Positions 22,505 through 28,906 of a stretch of 38,511 nucleotides of DNA are shown here, piece by piece. This stretch comes from Patescibacteria group bacterium (GTDB lineage: Bacteria; Patescibacteriota; Patescibacteriia; 2-12-FULL-60-25), in assembly GCA_029210915.1 (NCBI GenBank), contig JARGGJ010000014.1:1-38511 (forward strand). Direction: 5' to 3'. The position numbers and the translations under genes are program-made. How positions within the stretch are numbered: position 1 is the stretch's first letter; every line of letters begins with the position of its first letter. The notes below the pieces were generated by a model. It had not been told where the DNA came from. It ran no database searches and saw only the letters and a program-made list of their open reading frames with translations.

Positions 22505-24037
22505 ATGTACGAATTTATCGCATTGGTATTAGGCCTTGCGGCTGGTGGCGGCGGTGCAGCCATCTACTACAGCCAAAAAGCCAAATCAGCCAAACTCTCT
22601 CTAGAGGAGGCTAACGCAAAAGCAGAAAAAATTATTAGAGACGCCGAAGCCAAAGAAGCCGACGTCATGGTTCGCGCTAAAGATAAAGCCATCAAAATTC
22701 TGGAGGATGCGCGTCAAGAAGAAAAGAAAGCCTTGGAAGAATTAAAGCATCAACAAAAAGAGTTAAACGAACGCGAAAACTCTTTTTCCAAAAAGATGCT
22801 CGAAATCGATGATCTTAAAAAAACTTTAGACGATAAAACGGCCGATATCGAAAAACAATCAGCCGAAGTCGAAGCTATGAAACTCGAGGAAAGCAAAAAA
22901 CTCGAGGAAGTCGCGGGACTAACCCAAGAGCAAGCTGTAGAGCGCATGCTCTCGCTTGTCGAAGAACAACACCAAGACACGCTCATGAACCGAATCCGCA
23001 AGCTGGAGCAACTGGAAACAGACGAAATCGAACGCAAAGCACGCAACATTATCGGCGTAACCATTCAGCGTATCGCCGCATCCCACGTTACGGAAACAAC
23101 AACCACAAATGTTGAATTGCCGAACGATGAAATGAAGGGCCGTGTTATTGGCCGTGAAGGCAGAAACATTAAAGCCATCGAACAACTAACCGGTTGTGAA
23201 CTCATCATCGATGATACACCAAACATGATCACAATCTCCGGCTTCTCCCCCATTCGCCGCCAAGTCGCCAGCCGATCTCTTACAAAGCTTATCGCCGATG
23301 GCCGCATCCACCCGGGTCGCATCGAAGAAGCTGTAGACGAAGCCAAGAAAGAACTTCAACTTGATATTAAAAAAGCCGGTGAAGATGCCTTATTCGAACT
23401 CGGCATTTCCATGGCCGGTATCGATCCTAAACTTATCCAAATCCTAGGCCGCCTAAAATACCGCACTTCCTATGGCCAAAACATTCTCCAACACTCAATC
23501 GAGGTGTCCCTTATTGCCACTGCTTTGGGCGAAGAACTCGGCGCCGATGTTGCAGTTTGTAAAAAAGGCGGCCTATTCCACGATATCGGCAAAGCCGTAG
23601 ACCACGATTTGCAAGGAGGCCACCCCGAACTGGGCGTACAAATCCTAAAGAAATTCGGTTTCCCCGAAGAAATCTGGTACCAATCCATTGGCCATCATGA
23701 AGATAAACCTAAAACCTTAGAAGCCGTCATTGTCAAAGCCGCGGATGCAATCAGCGGAGCTCGCCCCGGTGCTCGTAAAGATTCTTTAGAGCAATACGTT
23801 AAGCGCTTGGAAGAACTGGAAAACGTAGTCAAAGGCTTCGACGGAATAGACAAAGTCTACGCCATCCAAGCCGGCCGTGAGGTTCGCGTTTTCGTAAACC
23901 CAATGTCCATCGACGATTTCAACGCCACTAACCTAGCACGCGAAATCGCCAAAAAGATAGAATCCGAACTCAAATACCCCGGCGAAGTCAAAGTCACATT
24001 AATCAGAGAGACGAGGATTACTGAGTACGCTCGATAA
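22505..24037 (+). CDS. rny: Ribonuclease Y
   Basis: A membrane-anchored endoribonuclease that starts mRNA decay. The layout is canonical over 510 residues: one N-terminal transmembrane helix (about 4-22, LVLGLAAGGGGAAIYY), a long charged coiled coil (about 25-180), a KH domain with GREG at 216-219, and an HD domain with the catalytic HD pair at 359-360 in GGLFHDIGKAVDHD. The C-terminal region follows, ending ITEYAR. All catalytic residues are present. The TAA stop is also the first bases of a double-hairpin repeat. In many bacteria ymdB follows directly. Here it lies 8 kb downstream, behind an accessory cluster. Confidence 0.97.
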   Translation: MYEFIALVLGLAAGGGGAAIYYSQKAKSAKLSLEEANAKAEKIIRDAEAKEADVMVRAKDKAIKILEDARQEEKKALEELKHQQKELNERENSFSKKMLEIDDLKKTLDDKTADIEKQSAEVEAMKLEESKKLEEVAGLTQEQAVERMLSLVEEQHQDTLMNRIRKLEQLETDEIERKARNIIGVTIQRIAASHVTETTTTNVELPNDEMKGRVIGREGRNIKAIEQLTGCELIIDDTPNMITISGFSPIRRQVASRSLTKLIADGRIHPGRIEEAVDEAKKELQLDIKKAGEDALFELGISMAGIDPKLIQILGRLKYRTSYGQNILQHSIEVSLIATALGEELGADVAVCKKGGLFHDIGKAVDHDLQGGHPELGVQILKKFGFPEEIWYQSIGHHEDKPKTLEAVIVKAADAISGARPGARKDSLEQYVKRLEELENVVKGFDGIDKVYAIQAGREVRVFVNPMSIDDFNATNLAREIAKKIESELKYPGEVKVTLIRETRITEYAR

Positions 24038-24071
24038 TCCCCCAATCGAGCTGAGCTCGATATCCCCCTTT
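24036..24071 (+). repeat. Double-hairpin repeat at the rny stop codon, truncated
   Basis: AATCCCCC, then ATCGAGC/GCTCGAT around TGA, then ATCCCCCTTTA. The second G-run is missing. The rny TAA (24035-24037) overlaps the first two bases. Confidence 0.85.
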
Positions 24072-24160
24072 ACTGAAACAAGTTCAATATCACGATTTTA
24101 CTAGTCATATCGTCATCCTGAATTAATTTCAGGAGGGGGTTTTGTTTATTTGTGGTAATT

Positions 24161-24204
24161 TAACGTTATGACGTTATAGACGTTATGACGTTACGACGTT
24201 ATAA
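24161..24204. repeat. Tandem GACGTTAT words
   Basis: Five units of TGACGTTA-like words just before the regulator gene. The last unit supplies the TATAAT at 24200-24205. Confidence 0.75.
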
Positions 24205-24205
24205 T
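24200..24205 (+). promoter_or_regulatory. -10 box with near-leaderless spacing
   Basis: TATAAT lies eight bases before the ATG at 24214. The -35 is weak. The box is made from the end of the CGTTAT repeat tract. Confidence 0.45.
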
Positions 24206-24213
24206 AGGTTCGT

Positions 24214-24954
24214 ATGCGAAACATCATCCCCATTTTAAAATCCTTAGGACTTCTGGAAAGCGAAGTCAAAACTTACATAGCCGCTCTCGAGCTCGGCCCC
24301 AGTTCGGTTTTAGACCTCAATAAAAAAATCGGCCTCTCCCGCCAAGCCATCTACACAGCCATCGAATCATTAATCGAGTTGGGCTTAATGAGCTCGGTCG
24401 AAAAAGGCAAAAAAACCCTTTTCGCCGCCGAGTCCCCCGAAAGATTAAGATCCTTCGCAGAGGCTAAACTTAAAAAAATGGAAGCGACTGTTAGAGAGAT
24501 TAGAGATATTTCCAAAGATTTAGCACTAATTCAAAATGGAGATAAACCCGTGGTAAAAATGTTTGAAGGGAAAGAAGGATTAGTAAGCCTACTTCAAGAG
24601 TTAGTAAATTCAAAACCTCACCATATAGATGAATTCACAAATGAAGATGCAATCGCAAATTTTCTCACAGACAACGACCTAAAACCTATAAAAGATTATC
24701 TAGATAAATCTCGTGCCACTACAAATCTTTTATCAAAATCTAGCAACCCTGATGAGAATGTTAGAAAATTTACAAAAAGAAAAGTCCTAACAAGAAAAGA
24801 TATCGATGTTAATGCTGATATAACTGTTTATAATGATAAAGTTGCTTTAATGACTTTTCGAGGTAATGGAATTTCAGTTTTAATAGATAGCAAAGATATC
24901 GCCGATGCAGTACGTAGTTTGTTCAAACTGGCTTGGGATAACGAAAAAAAATAG
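24214..24954 (+). CDS. TrmB-family transcriptional regulator
   Basis: A 246-residue protein. The N-terminal 80 residues are the TrmB winged helix-turn-helix (LGLLESEVKTYIAALELGPSSV, then GLSRQAIYTAIESLIELGLM). A short helix follows (EAKLKKMEATVREIRD), then a C-terminal domain of about 140 residues that in related proteins binds a ligand or dimerises. TrmB-type regulators are best known in archaea for sugar control and are frequent in Patescibacteria. The target is unknown. It is followed by a terminator and faces the cysteine-rich membrane protein gene. Confidence 0.88.
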   Translation: MRNIIPILKSLGLLESEVKTYIAALELGPSSVLDLNKKIGLSRQAIYTAIESLIELGLMSSVEKGKKTLFAAESPERLRSFAEAKLKKMEATVREIRDISKDLALIQNGDKPVVKMFEGKEGLVSLLQELVNSKPHHIDEFTNEDAIANFLTDNDLKPIKDYLDKSRATTNLLSKSSNPDENVRKFTKRKVLTRKDIDVNADITVYNDKVALMTFRGNGISVLIDSKDIADAVRSLFKLAWDNEKK

Positions 24955-24989
24955 CCCGGAAAACAACAGGTTGTGTCTTCCGAGCTTGA

Positions 24990-25014
24990 GCTCTCCTACA
25001 TGGAGAGTTTTTTA
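24990..25014. terminator. Intrinsic terminator between convergent genes
   Basis: CTCTCC/GGAGAG around TACAT, then six T on the plus strand. It overlaps the last bases of the minus-strand gene. Confidence 0.85.
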
Positions 25015-25746
25015 TCCGTAGATTCCGCCACCGTCGCATCCGTAGATGCCGCCACCTTCTTGCCTCGCGGTTGCGAACACGAAGGTGTTTTGGCTTTGGT
25101 TCATGCCGCCGAACATCGCTTGAGCGAGATTGTCGACGACTGTGTTTGCCGTGCACACGATCTGGTTGCCGATGTCACGAGATTCGCGCTTCAGAAGCAC
25201 GAGAAGGCTTGCGCCAAAAGCAGATTTCTCGGGCTTGCAGACCAACTTGCCGGTTTCGGCGTTGATCTCGAGCTCGATTTGCTCTCGGCGAGGTCGGCGG
25301 CAACAGGTGCCGTTCTTGCGGTTCTCGCATTCGGGACCGCAGTTGCACTTGTGGTGGTCGCCGTCGTTGTCGCTCGAATCGCCATTGGCCTCATGGCCAT
25401 CGCAATTGAGCAGGAAATTTTTGTCGTTTGAGTCGTTTCTTTCTCGCTTGACGCGCTCCCGAGCAACGGCCTCGGACACTGCACTGAACCAAATTAGTGC
25501 ACCACCAACCGCCGAGATATAAATCGAGACAAACCAACCCAACAAAAAACAAGTAAGTGACAGACCCAACATTCGCCACATCGAAGCCGATGACATTTCT
25601 TCAGCGTCTCTGATATGAACGATGTTGTAAGCGATTTTTTTCAAATCTTTGGGTATCGCTTTTGTCTGACTCCAAAAAAAAGCAAAACAATTTTCTCCGT
25701 TTTCATCTTGTTCGTTGTTTACTTCTTTCTTTACGATTTTTCCCAT
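25012..25746 (-). CDS. Cysteine-rich two-helix membrane protein
   Basis: A 244-residue protein of no recognised family. The start is placed at the ATG at 25746 (MGKIVKKE), behind AAGGAGAAG. Residues about 56-98 hold two hydrophobic helices (MLGLSLTCFLLGWFVSIYIS and AVGGALIWFSAVSEAVA). They are followed by a basic stretch and an Asp/His/Cys-rich segment (CNCGPEC, GTCCRR) that could bind metal. The C-terminus repeats GGGIYG twice. Its promoter shares the 13-mer TTGACAAAATGGC with the accessory operon at 5-13 kb, and the leader is folded. The GC content is above that of the neighbours, so it may be acquired. Confidence 0.65.
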   Translation of the reverse strand: MGKIVKKEVNNEQDENGENCFAFFWSQTKAIPKDLKKIAYNIVHIRDAEEMSSASMWRMLGLSLTCFLLGWFVSIYISAVGGALIWFSAVSEAVARERVKRERNDSNDKNFLLNCDGHEANGDSSDNDGDHHKCNCGPECENRKNGTCCRRPRREQIELEINAETGKLVCKPEKSAFGASLLVLLKRESRDIGNQIVCTANTVVDNLAQAMFGGMNQSQNTFVFATARQEGGGIYGCDGGGIYG

Positions 25747-25830
25747 ATTCTCTTCTCCTTTTGATGTTGGTCCCACAGCGAAGAGTTACTGCGGGAACGT
25801 GCGATTTGCCGAGGTTTCTGCCCGGCGCAG

Positions 25831-25856
25831 GCTCTCCGACACTTTTCAGAGAACCA
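25831..25856 (-). promoter_or_regulatory. Hairpin at the start of the 5' leader
   Basis: On the minus strand GGTTCTCTGA pairs with TCGGAGAGCC over 10 bp with two G-U pairs. This begins close to the predicted transcription start. A second stem CCCGCAG/CTGTGGG (one G-U) follows nearer the gene. Confidence 0.5.
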
Positions 25857-25859
25857 AGA

Positions 25860-25888
25860 AAGATACCATATTTTGGCCATTTTGTCAA
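25860..25888 (-). promoter_or_regulatory. Promoter of the cysteine-rich membrane protein gene
   Basis: On the minus strand TTGACA (25888-25883), a 17-nt spacer and TATCTT (25865-25860). Confidence 0.7.
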
Positions 25889-26003
25889 GACCGGCAGGAC
25901 AAAAAATAAAAGCCGTCATATTCCTGACTTCTGTTTGTCTACTCCTTGTTAACCACCTGACACTTTTAATATCGCTATAATAGACTTATTTTAGCCATTT
26001 TTC

Positions 26004-26036
26004 CGACGTTAGACGTTTGACGTTAGACGTTTGACG
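26004..26036. repeat. Tandem GACGTTA words
   Basis: Four units GACGTTAGACGTTTG, close to the tract at 8086-8119. Confidence 0.7.
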
Positions 26037-26054
26037 CAAAGTGTCCAGGAGGGC

Positions 26055-26083
26055 TTGACAAAAACGTAAGGCTGTGTTAGGGT
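26055..26083 (+). promoter_or_regulatory. Promoter of the structured RNA / 67-aa gene
   Basis: TTGACA (26055-26060), a 17-nt spacer with TG at 26075-26076, and TAGGGT (26078-26083). Transcription would start near 26090. Confidence 0.55.
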
Positions 26084-26289
26084 CAATCATTCGATAGACA
26101 AAGGGCAACCAGAGTCTACCGAATCGCAGGTCGAGCGTAAGCTCGATTTTCGAAAGACCAAAACAAAAAACCATACACAAACCTTACAATCAAACATCAT
26201 AACAATCGTACTAAGTAGCTCGTACAACGTACTACTTAGTACTTAGTACGGTCTTGCACCCTCACCCGGCATGCTTGTCCGGAGGAAAC

Positions 26290-26310
26290 ATGCTCACGTT
26301 AAGACGTTAA
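26290..26310 (+). CDS. Possible 6-codon leader peptide
   Basis: GGAGG at 26281-26285 is followed after four bases by ATG and the frame MLTLRR, ending in TAA. The frame is made largely of GACGTTAA repeat words, so it may be chance. Confidence 0.2.
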   Translation: MLTLRR

Positions 26311-26324
26311 GACGTTACGACGTT
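26297..26324. repeat. Tandem GACGTTAA words inside the structured RNA region
   Basis: Three to four units, related to 34284-34368. Confidence 0.65.
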
Positions 26325-26586
26325 TTACGCATGTAATGTCTAGCTTTCCCGTAATTAGCAACTCACAAATTCAAGCGCTCGCTTGCGAGCCAAAGAGGAG
26401 CGAACACGCAAGGCCGGAACTTGGATGAAAATCCATTTTACCAAAGGTGCAAAAAGGAGCATTGCAAACAAACCAACTAAGAAATTAGTTGGTTTAAAAT
26501 GCAACTTCGCGCCGAGTTAAACTCGGGGCTCCCGTGTAGTTCGTCAAAAGGAGGAGAGTTGGCGAGCTGTACGGGAGGCAAATATC

Positions 26587-26790
26587 ATGACCAGGTCAGA
26601 AGCGAATGCAATTTTCAGCAACTTTTGGTGTAAGGGTAGAAAAGAGGATTCGCGATTGCAGGAAGCAATCAGCATCCTTGGCATTAAGCGCGAAGACCTT
26701 CTGCGCTTCTCCAAAGAAGCGGACAAGGTTCAACGTGGAATGCCGCGCTGTATGGTCCTCACTCCAACTTCTGTTGGCCGTCGCCGCTGA
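26587..26790 (+). CDS. Small basic protein behind a structured leader
   Basis: A 67-residue soluble protein of no recognised family, rich in Arg, Lys and Glu, probably helical in the middle (LQEAISILGIKREDLLRFSKEADKVQ). A strong GGGAGG (26573-26578) lies eight bases before the ATG. Its first bases are also the end of the 15-bp stem of the leader, so translation could be gated by that fold. After the stop come two more stem-loops: TTAAGG/CCTTAA with AGGAA/TTCCT, and ATAGCA/TGCTAT. Confidence 0.6.
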   Translation: MTRSEANAIFSNFWCKGRKEDSRLQEAISILGIKREDLLRFSKEADKVQRGMPRCMVLTPTSVGRRR

Positions 26791-26811
26791 ATCAATCTTT
26801 AACATCTTTCT

Positions 26812-26866
26812 TAAGGAAGGAAACTTCCTACCTTAACCGATAGCAACGTGATGATGCTATGAGTTA
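26812..26866 (+). other. Two hairpins after the 67-aa gene
   Basis: TTAAGG-AGGAA / TTCCT-CCTTAA at about 26812-26839 and ATAGCA/TGCTAT at about 26841-26862. There is no strong T-run, so they may be RNA-stabilising or repeat structures, not a classical terminator. Confidence 0.5.
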
Positions 26867-26969
26867 AGGAAATTAAAAAATATTTAAAAACGCAATTTAC
26901 AAATAATAAAAAAATCCCTCCTCTCGCTTTGTTATTTATTATTTGTTATTTATAAATTAAAAGATAATT

Positions 26970-27575
26970 ATGTTAGAAAAACTATTCGCGCCAAAAGCCG
27001 CACAAATCGATAATCATCCTGAATGGTTGCCGGATGAAGGACCAAAAACAACTTTAGATAATTTACCCGAAGAAATCTTGGAGCAAACAACCGGGGCCGA
27101 ATATCGTGAGTCAACAGGAGCGAGAGTGGAGCAAAACAATCTGCAGGAAATCCAATTACCCGAGGTGGAAATCCCCGAACATCTGCCAGATTGGTTCGAC
27201 ATAACCGCCGAAGCGTTAGATGACATCGCCGAAGAAACCGCACTCGGAAATCTGGTTGCTATCGGCAAAATGGGAGCGCATGATCCAAAAATCATCAAAG
27301 ATTATGTAAAGGAAATACCACAAGAAACTTTAGAAATAATTGAAAAAGCAACAATCGACATGGCCTGCGAACAATCTAAAAAACTCGCGGCTCATATCAC
27401 CGGCAGAGAATTGCTGGTAGCTGTGGAATTACAAGAACAACAAATTCAACTTAAAAAACTATTTAACATTGCAAACTGCTTACAAGCCGCAGGGCACGAA
27501 CAATTACTAAGTACCCTCGTAAACCTCGAGCGTACTTACAACTACGCCCGGAGCGAGCAAGTAGCTTCAGCTTAA
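26970..27575 (+). CDS. Hypothetical acidic protein
   Basis: A 201-residue soluble acidic protein that I do not recognise. The N-terminal 70 residues are rich in Glu, Pro and Asn and look disordered. From about 70 to the end it is helical, with DDIAEETALGNLVAIG and LLVAVELQEQQIQLKKLF as amphipathic stretches. There is no clear Shine-Dalgarno. The upstream TTATTTG word tract supplies a plausible TTGTTA (26929-26934), 16-nt spacer, TATAAA (26951-26956), which would leave a leader of only a few bases. Confidence 0.7.
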   Translation: MLEKLFAPKAAQIDNHPEWLPDEGPKTTLDNLPEEILEQTTGAEYRESTGARVEQNNLQEIQLPEVEIPEHLPDWFDITAEALDDIAEETALGNLVAIGKMGAHDPKIIKDYVKEIPQETLEIIEKATIDMACEQSKKLAAHITGRELLVAVELQEQQIQLKKLFNIANCLQAAGHEQLLSTLVNLERTYNYARSEQVASA

Positions 27576-27581
27576 AGGAAT

Positions 27582-27654
27582 GGAGAGTTCACTCTCCCCT
27601 CCACCCAAACAATTGTCTATACAAAAAAACCATCAGACAATTGGTTAGGTGGAG
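27582..27654 (+). promoter_or_regulatory. Folded intergenic leader before the 141-aa gene
   Basis: GGAGAGT/ACTCTCC (27582-27597) is followed by a larger hairpin: CTCCACC/GGTGGAG, an internal loop, and CAATTGTCT/AGACAATTG (27599-27654). The outer arms resemble the CCCCACCTAA/TTAGGTGGGG hairpin before the next gene. Confidence 0.6.
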
Positions 27655-27683
27655 CAAGATACTTTTCACAAAGGCACAAAAAC

Positions 27684-28109
27684 ATGGAAGAAATCTCATA
27701 TACCCAGATCTTCGACATTTCCAACCCACCTTCTGACCCCGAATCATGGTGGTTAATCATGGAGGGTGACTTCGGCGGACAGATTTACCTTACTGTTCCG
27801 CTCAAACTCTTGGGTTCCAAAGCCAATCCAATTCAGTTATTGGCTGAATTGGACAAAATCGCTTGGGATTGCAACGAAGGTGATGGAACATACCTGTATC
27901 TTCACTCCCCCAGCTTGTGCCTAAAGGCCATGCAAACCGCAACAATCGAGGATGAGGACGAAGACTTTGATCCCGAAGCGCTCGCCAATTGGATCAGTGG
28001 CGGCATGGGCGGTGGCGAATGCCAAAGCACAATCTGGATTCACCCCGAGTTTAGCAAGCTCCCCACCCGAGTAGCTCGCATACATGAACTACTCGATCTC
28101 ACCCCGTAA
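27684..28109 (+). CDS. Hypothetical acidic protein
   Basis: A 141-residue soluble protein of no recognised family. It has a Trp-containing N-terminal region (DPESWWLIMEGDFGGQIYLTVPLKLLG), an acidic run (EDEDEDFDPEAL) and a Gly-rich segment (ISGGMGGGECQS). AAAGG lies before the ATG. It is flanked on both sides by hairpins with CCACC/GGTGG arms, suggesting that it and its neighbours are expressed under similar RNA-level control. Confidence 0.7.
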   Translation: MEEISYTQIFDISNPPSDPESWWLIMEGDFGGQIYLTVPLKLLGSKANPIQLLAELDKIAWDCNEGDGTYLYLHSPSLCLKAMQTATIEDEDEDFDPEALANWISGGMGGGECQSTIWIHPEFSKLPTRVARIHELLDLTP

Positions 28110-28118
28110 CTTTAGCTC

Positions 28119-28138
28119 GACGTGTTTAAAAACACGTC
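28119..28138 (+). other. Hairpin after the 141-aa gene
   Basis: GACGTGTT/AACACGTC around a short A-rich loop, ten bases past the stop. No T-run follows. Confidence 0.6.
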
Positions 28139-28139
28139 A

Positions 28140-28262
28140 CCCCACCTAAATAACTATCGCAAAACTTATTTAATCCGTGCTTTTAAATAGATGGTTTCTT
28201 AGGTGGGGACTGCGTGCAAGTTAGTTCTACAGGAACAGGCGCCTCCTTTTGCCAACCTGTAG
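28140..28262 (+). promoter_or_regulatory. Two large hairpins before the 64-aa gene
   Basis: CCCCACCTAA (28140-28149) pairs with TTAGGTGGGG (28199-28208), with ATTTAA/TTAAAT inside. CTACAGG (28227-28233) pairs with CCTGTAG (28256-28262), with GGC/GCC inside. A TATAAT at 28282-28287 follows, so the hairpins may belong to the transcript from the preceding gene. Confidence 0.55.
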
Positions 28263-28281
28263 CCTTGTTCGCAAATTCCCC

Positions 28282-28287
28282 TATAAT
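28282..28287 (+). promoter_or_regulatory. -10 box of the 64-aa gene
   Basis: TATAAT with a weak -35. The ATG follows 25 bases later, behind AAGGAAA. Confidence 0.45.
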
Positions 28288-28312
28288 TTTTAAGTAAAAA
28301 GGAAATACAAAA

Positions 28313-28507
28313 ATGAATAACGAATTTTTTTCCTCAAATTCTCCCGTCAACGACAACGATCGAGCTCAGGTGATCGAGTTCCGCTCGATCGCAAACGAGT
28401 CGTCATCGTCCCGCCCTAATCTTTCCCTGGTTGGCAAGGTAATCGAGCTTCGCTCGGTTAGCCAAACCAACTCCCTCCCCGATCCCGAACCGCCACTAGC
28501 GGCTTAA
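28313..28507 (+). CDS. 64-aa protein with an internal repeat
   Basis: A short, Ser/Asn-rich, probably disordered protein of unknown function. It contains a duplicated segment (VIEFRSIANES and VIELRSVSQTN). At the DNA level each copy is a small palindrome (GATCGAG/CTCGATC and CGAG/CTCG), so the repeat could equally be selected as DNA or RNA. AAGGAAA precedes the ATG. Confidence 0.5.
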   Translation: MNNEFFSSNSPVNDNDRAQVIEFRSIANESSSSRPNLSLVGKVIELRSVSQTNSLPDPEPPLAA

Positions 28508-28560
28508 ACGGATCTCCTGCGACACCCTCTGTCGCAATCTCCCCAGACTACGTAAGTAGC

Positions 28561-28640
28561 AAGATAAAAGATTAAAGTTCATCAAGAGTAACCATGTTTA
28601 CATAAGTGACTCTTGATGAACTTGTTACTTGATGAACTTA
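28561..28640. repeat. Intergenic inverted repeat (TTCATCAAGAG family), copy 3
   Basis: AAGTTCATCAAGAGT (28575-28589) pairs with ACTCTTGATGAACTT (28609-28623). A second CTTGATGAACTTATATC unit follows. Confidence 0.8.
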
Positions 28641-28745
28641 TATCTTATGTGGCGTGGGAAGCTTGATTCTTTTAACAAAGTAATATAAGCTCCTCAATAA
28701 GAGTGCCAAGGAAATAATCGCTTTTATTCATCACTTGATGAATAT

Positions 28746-28769
28746 CCCCCGTAGCCTCGGCGAAGGGGG
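28746..28769 (+). repeat. Partial double-hairpin-type repeat
   Basis: CCCCC (28746-28750) and GGGGG (28765-28769) with a GCCTCGGC core, followed by ACCCCATTGGTCC. It is degenerate compared with the other copies. Confidence 0.5.
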
Positions 28770-28797
28770 ACCCCATTGGTCCTCATGCGAAAGAAAG

Positions 28798-28820
28798 TCG
28801 CCCTAATAAGCGATTTTTTT
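28798..28820 (+). terminator. Possible intrinsic terminator
   Basis: TCGC/GCGA around CCTAATAA, followed by seven T. The stem is short. Confidence 0.5.
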
Positions 28821-28906
28821 GTTGCCTACAAATATTTACAGCTTGACGTAATTGCCATTATCCATTTCACTATTACTAGAACTTCGACAAATAAAGGAAA
28901 ATAGCT

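Larger units (their letters stand above)
26084..26586 (+). ncRNA. Structured RNA (long 5' leader or ncRNA) upstream of the 67-aa gene
   Basis: About 500 nt without a sizeable frame but dense in RNA-like structure. There is a 5+5-bp hairpin at 26089-26124. TCGAGC/GCTCGA carries a GTAA loop (26131-26146) inside GGTC/GACC. GTACTAAGTAG/CTACTTAGTAC is 11 bp (26208-26242). GCTCG/CGAGC has a CTTG loop (26377-26390). TGGAT/ATCCA has a GAAA loop (26422-26435). A three-way junction is closed by GGAGC/GCTCC (26456-26532), with one arm AAACCAACTAA/TTAGTTGGTTT capped by GAAA. A 15-bp stem CCCGTGTAGTTCGTC/GGCGAGCTGTACGGG (26531-26575) has four G-U pairs and a purine loop GGAGGAG. The last stem runs into the GGGAGG ribosome site. 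No known ncRNA class was recognised. Confidence 0.5.
28508..28906. other. Intergenic region with repeats
   Basis: No gene. It holds a TTCATCAAGAG-family inverted repeat (28561-28640), a partial double-hairpin-type element CCCCC/GGGGG (28746-28769), a short terminator-like hairpin (28798-28820), and TTGACG at 28843-28848 as a possible -35 for the HAD gene. Confidence 0.6.

Noticed and set aside
26606-26836. 76-codon frame overlapping the 67-aa gene
   Set aside because: The alternative has no ribosome site, whereas the 67-aa frame has GGGAGG at eight bases.
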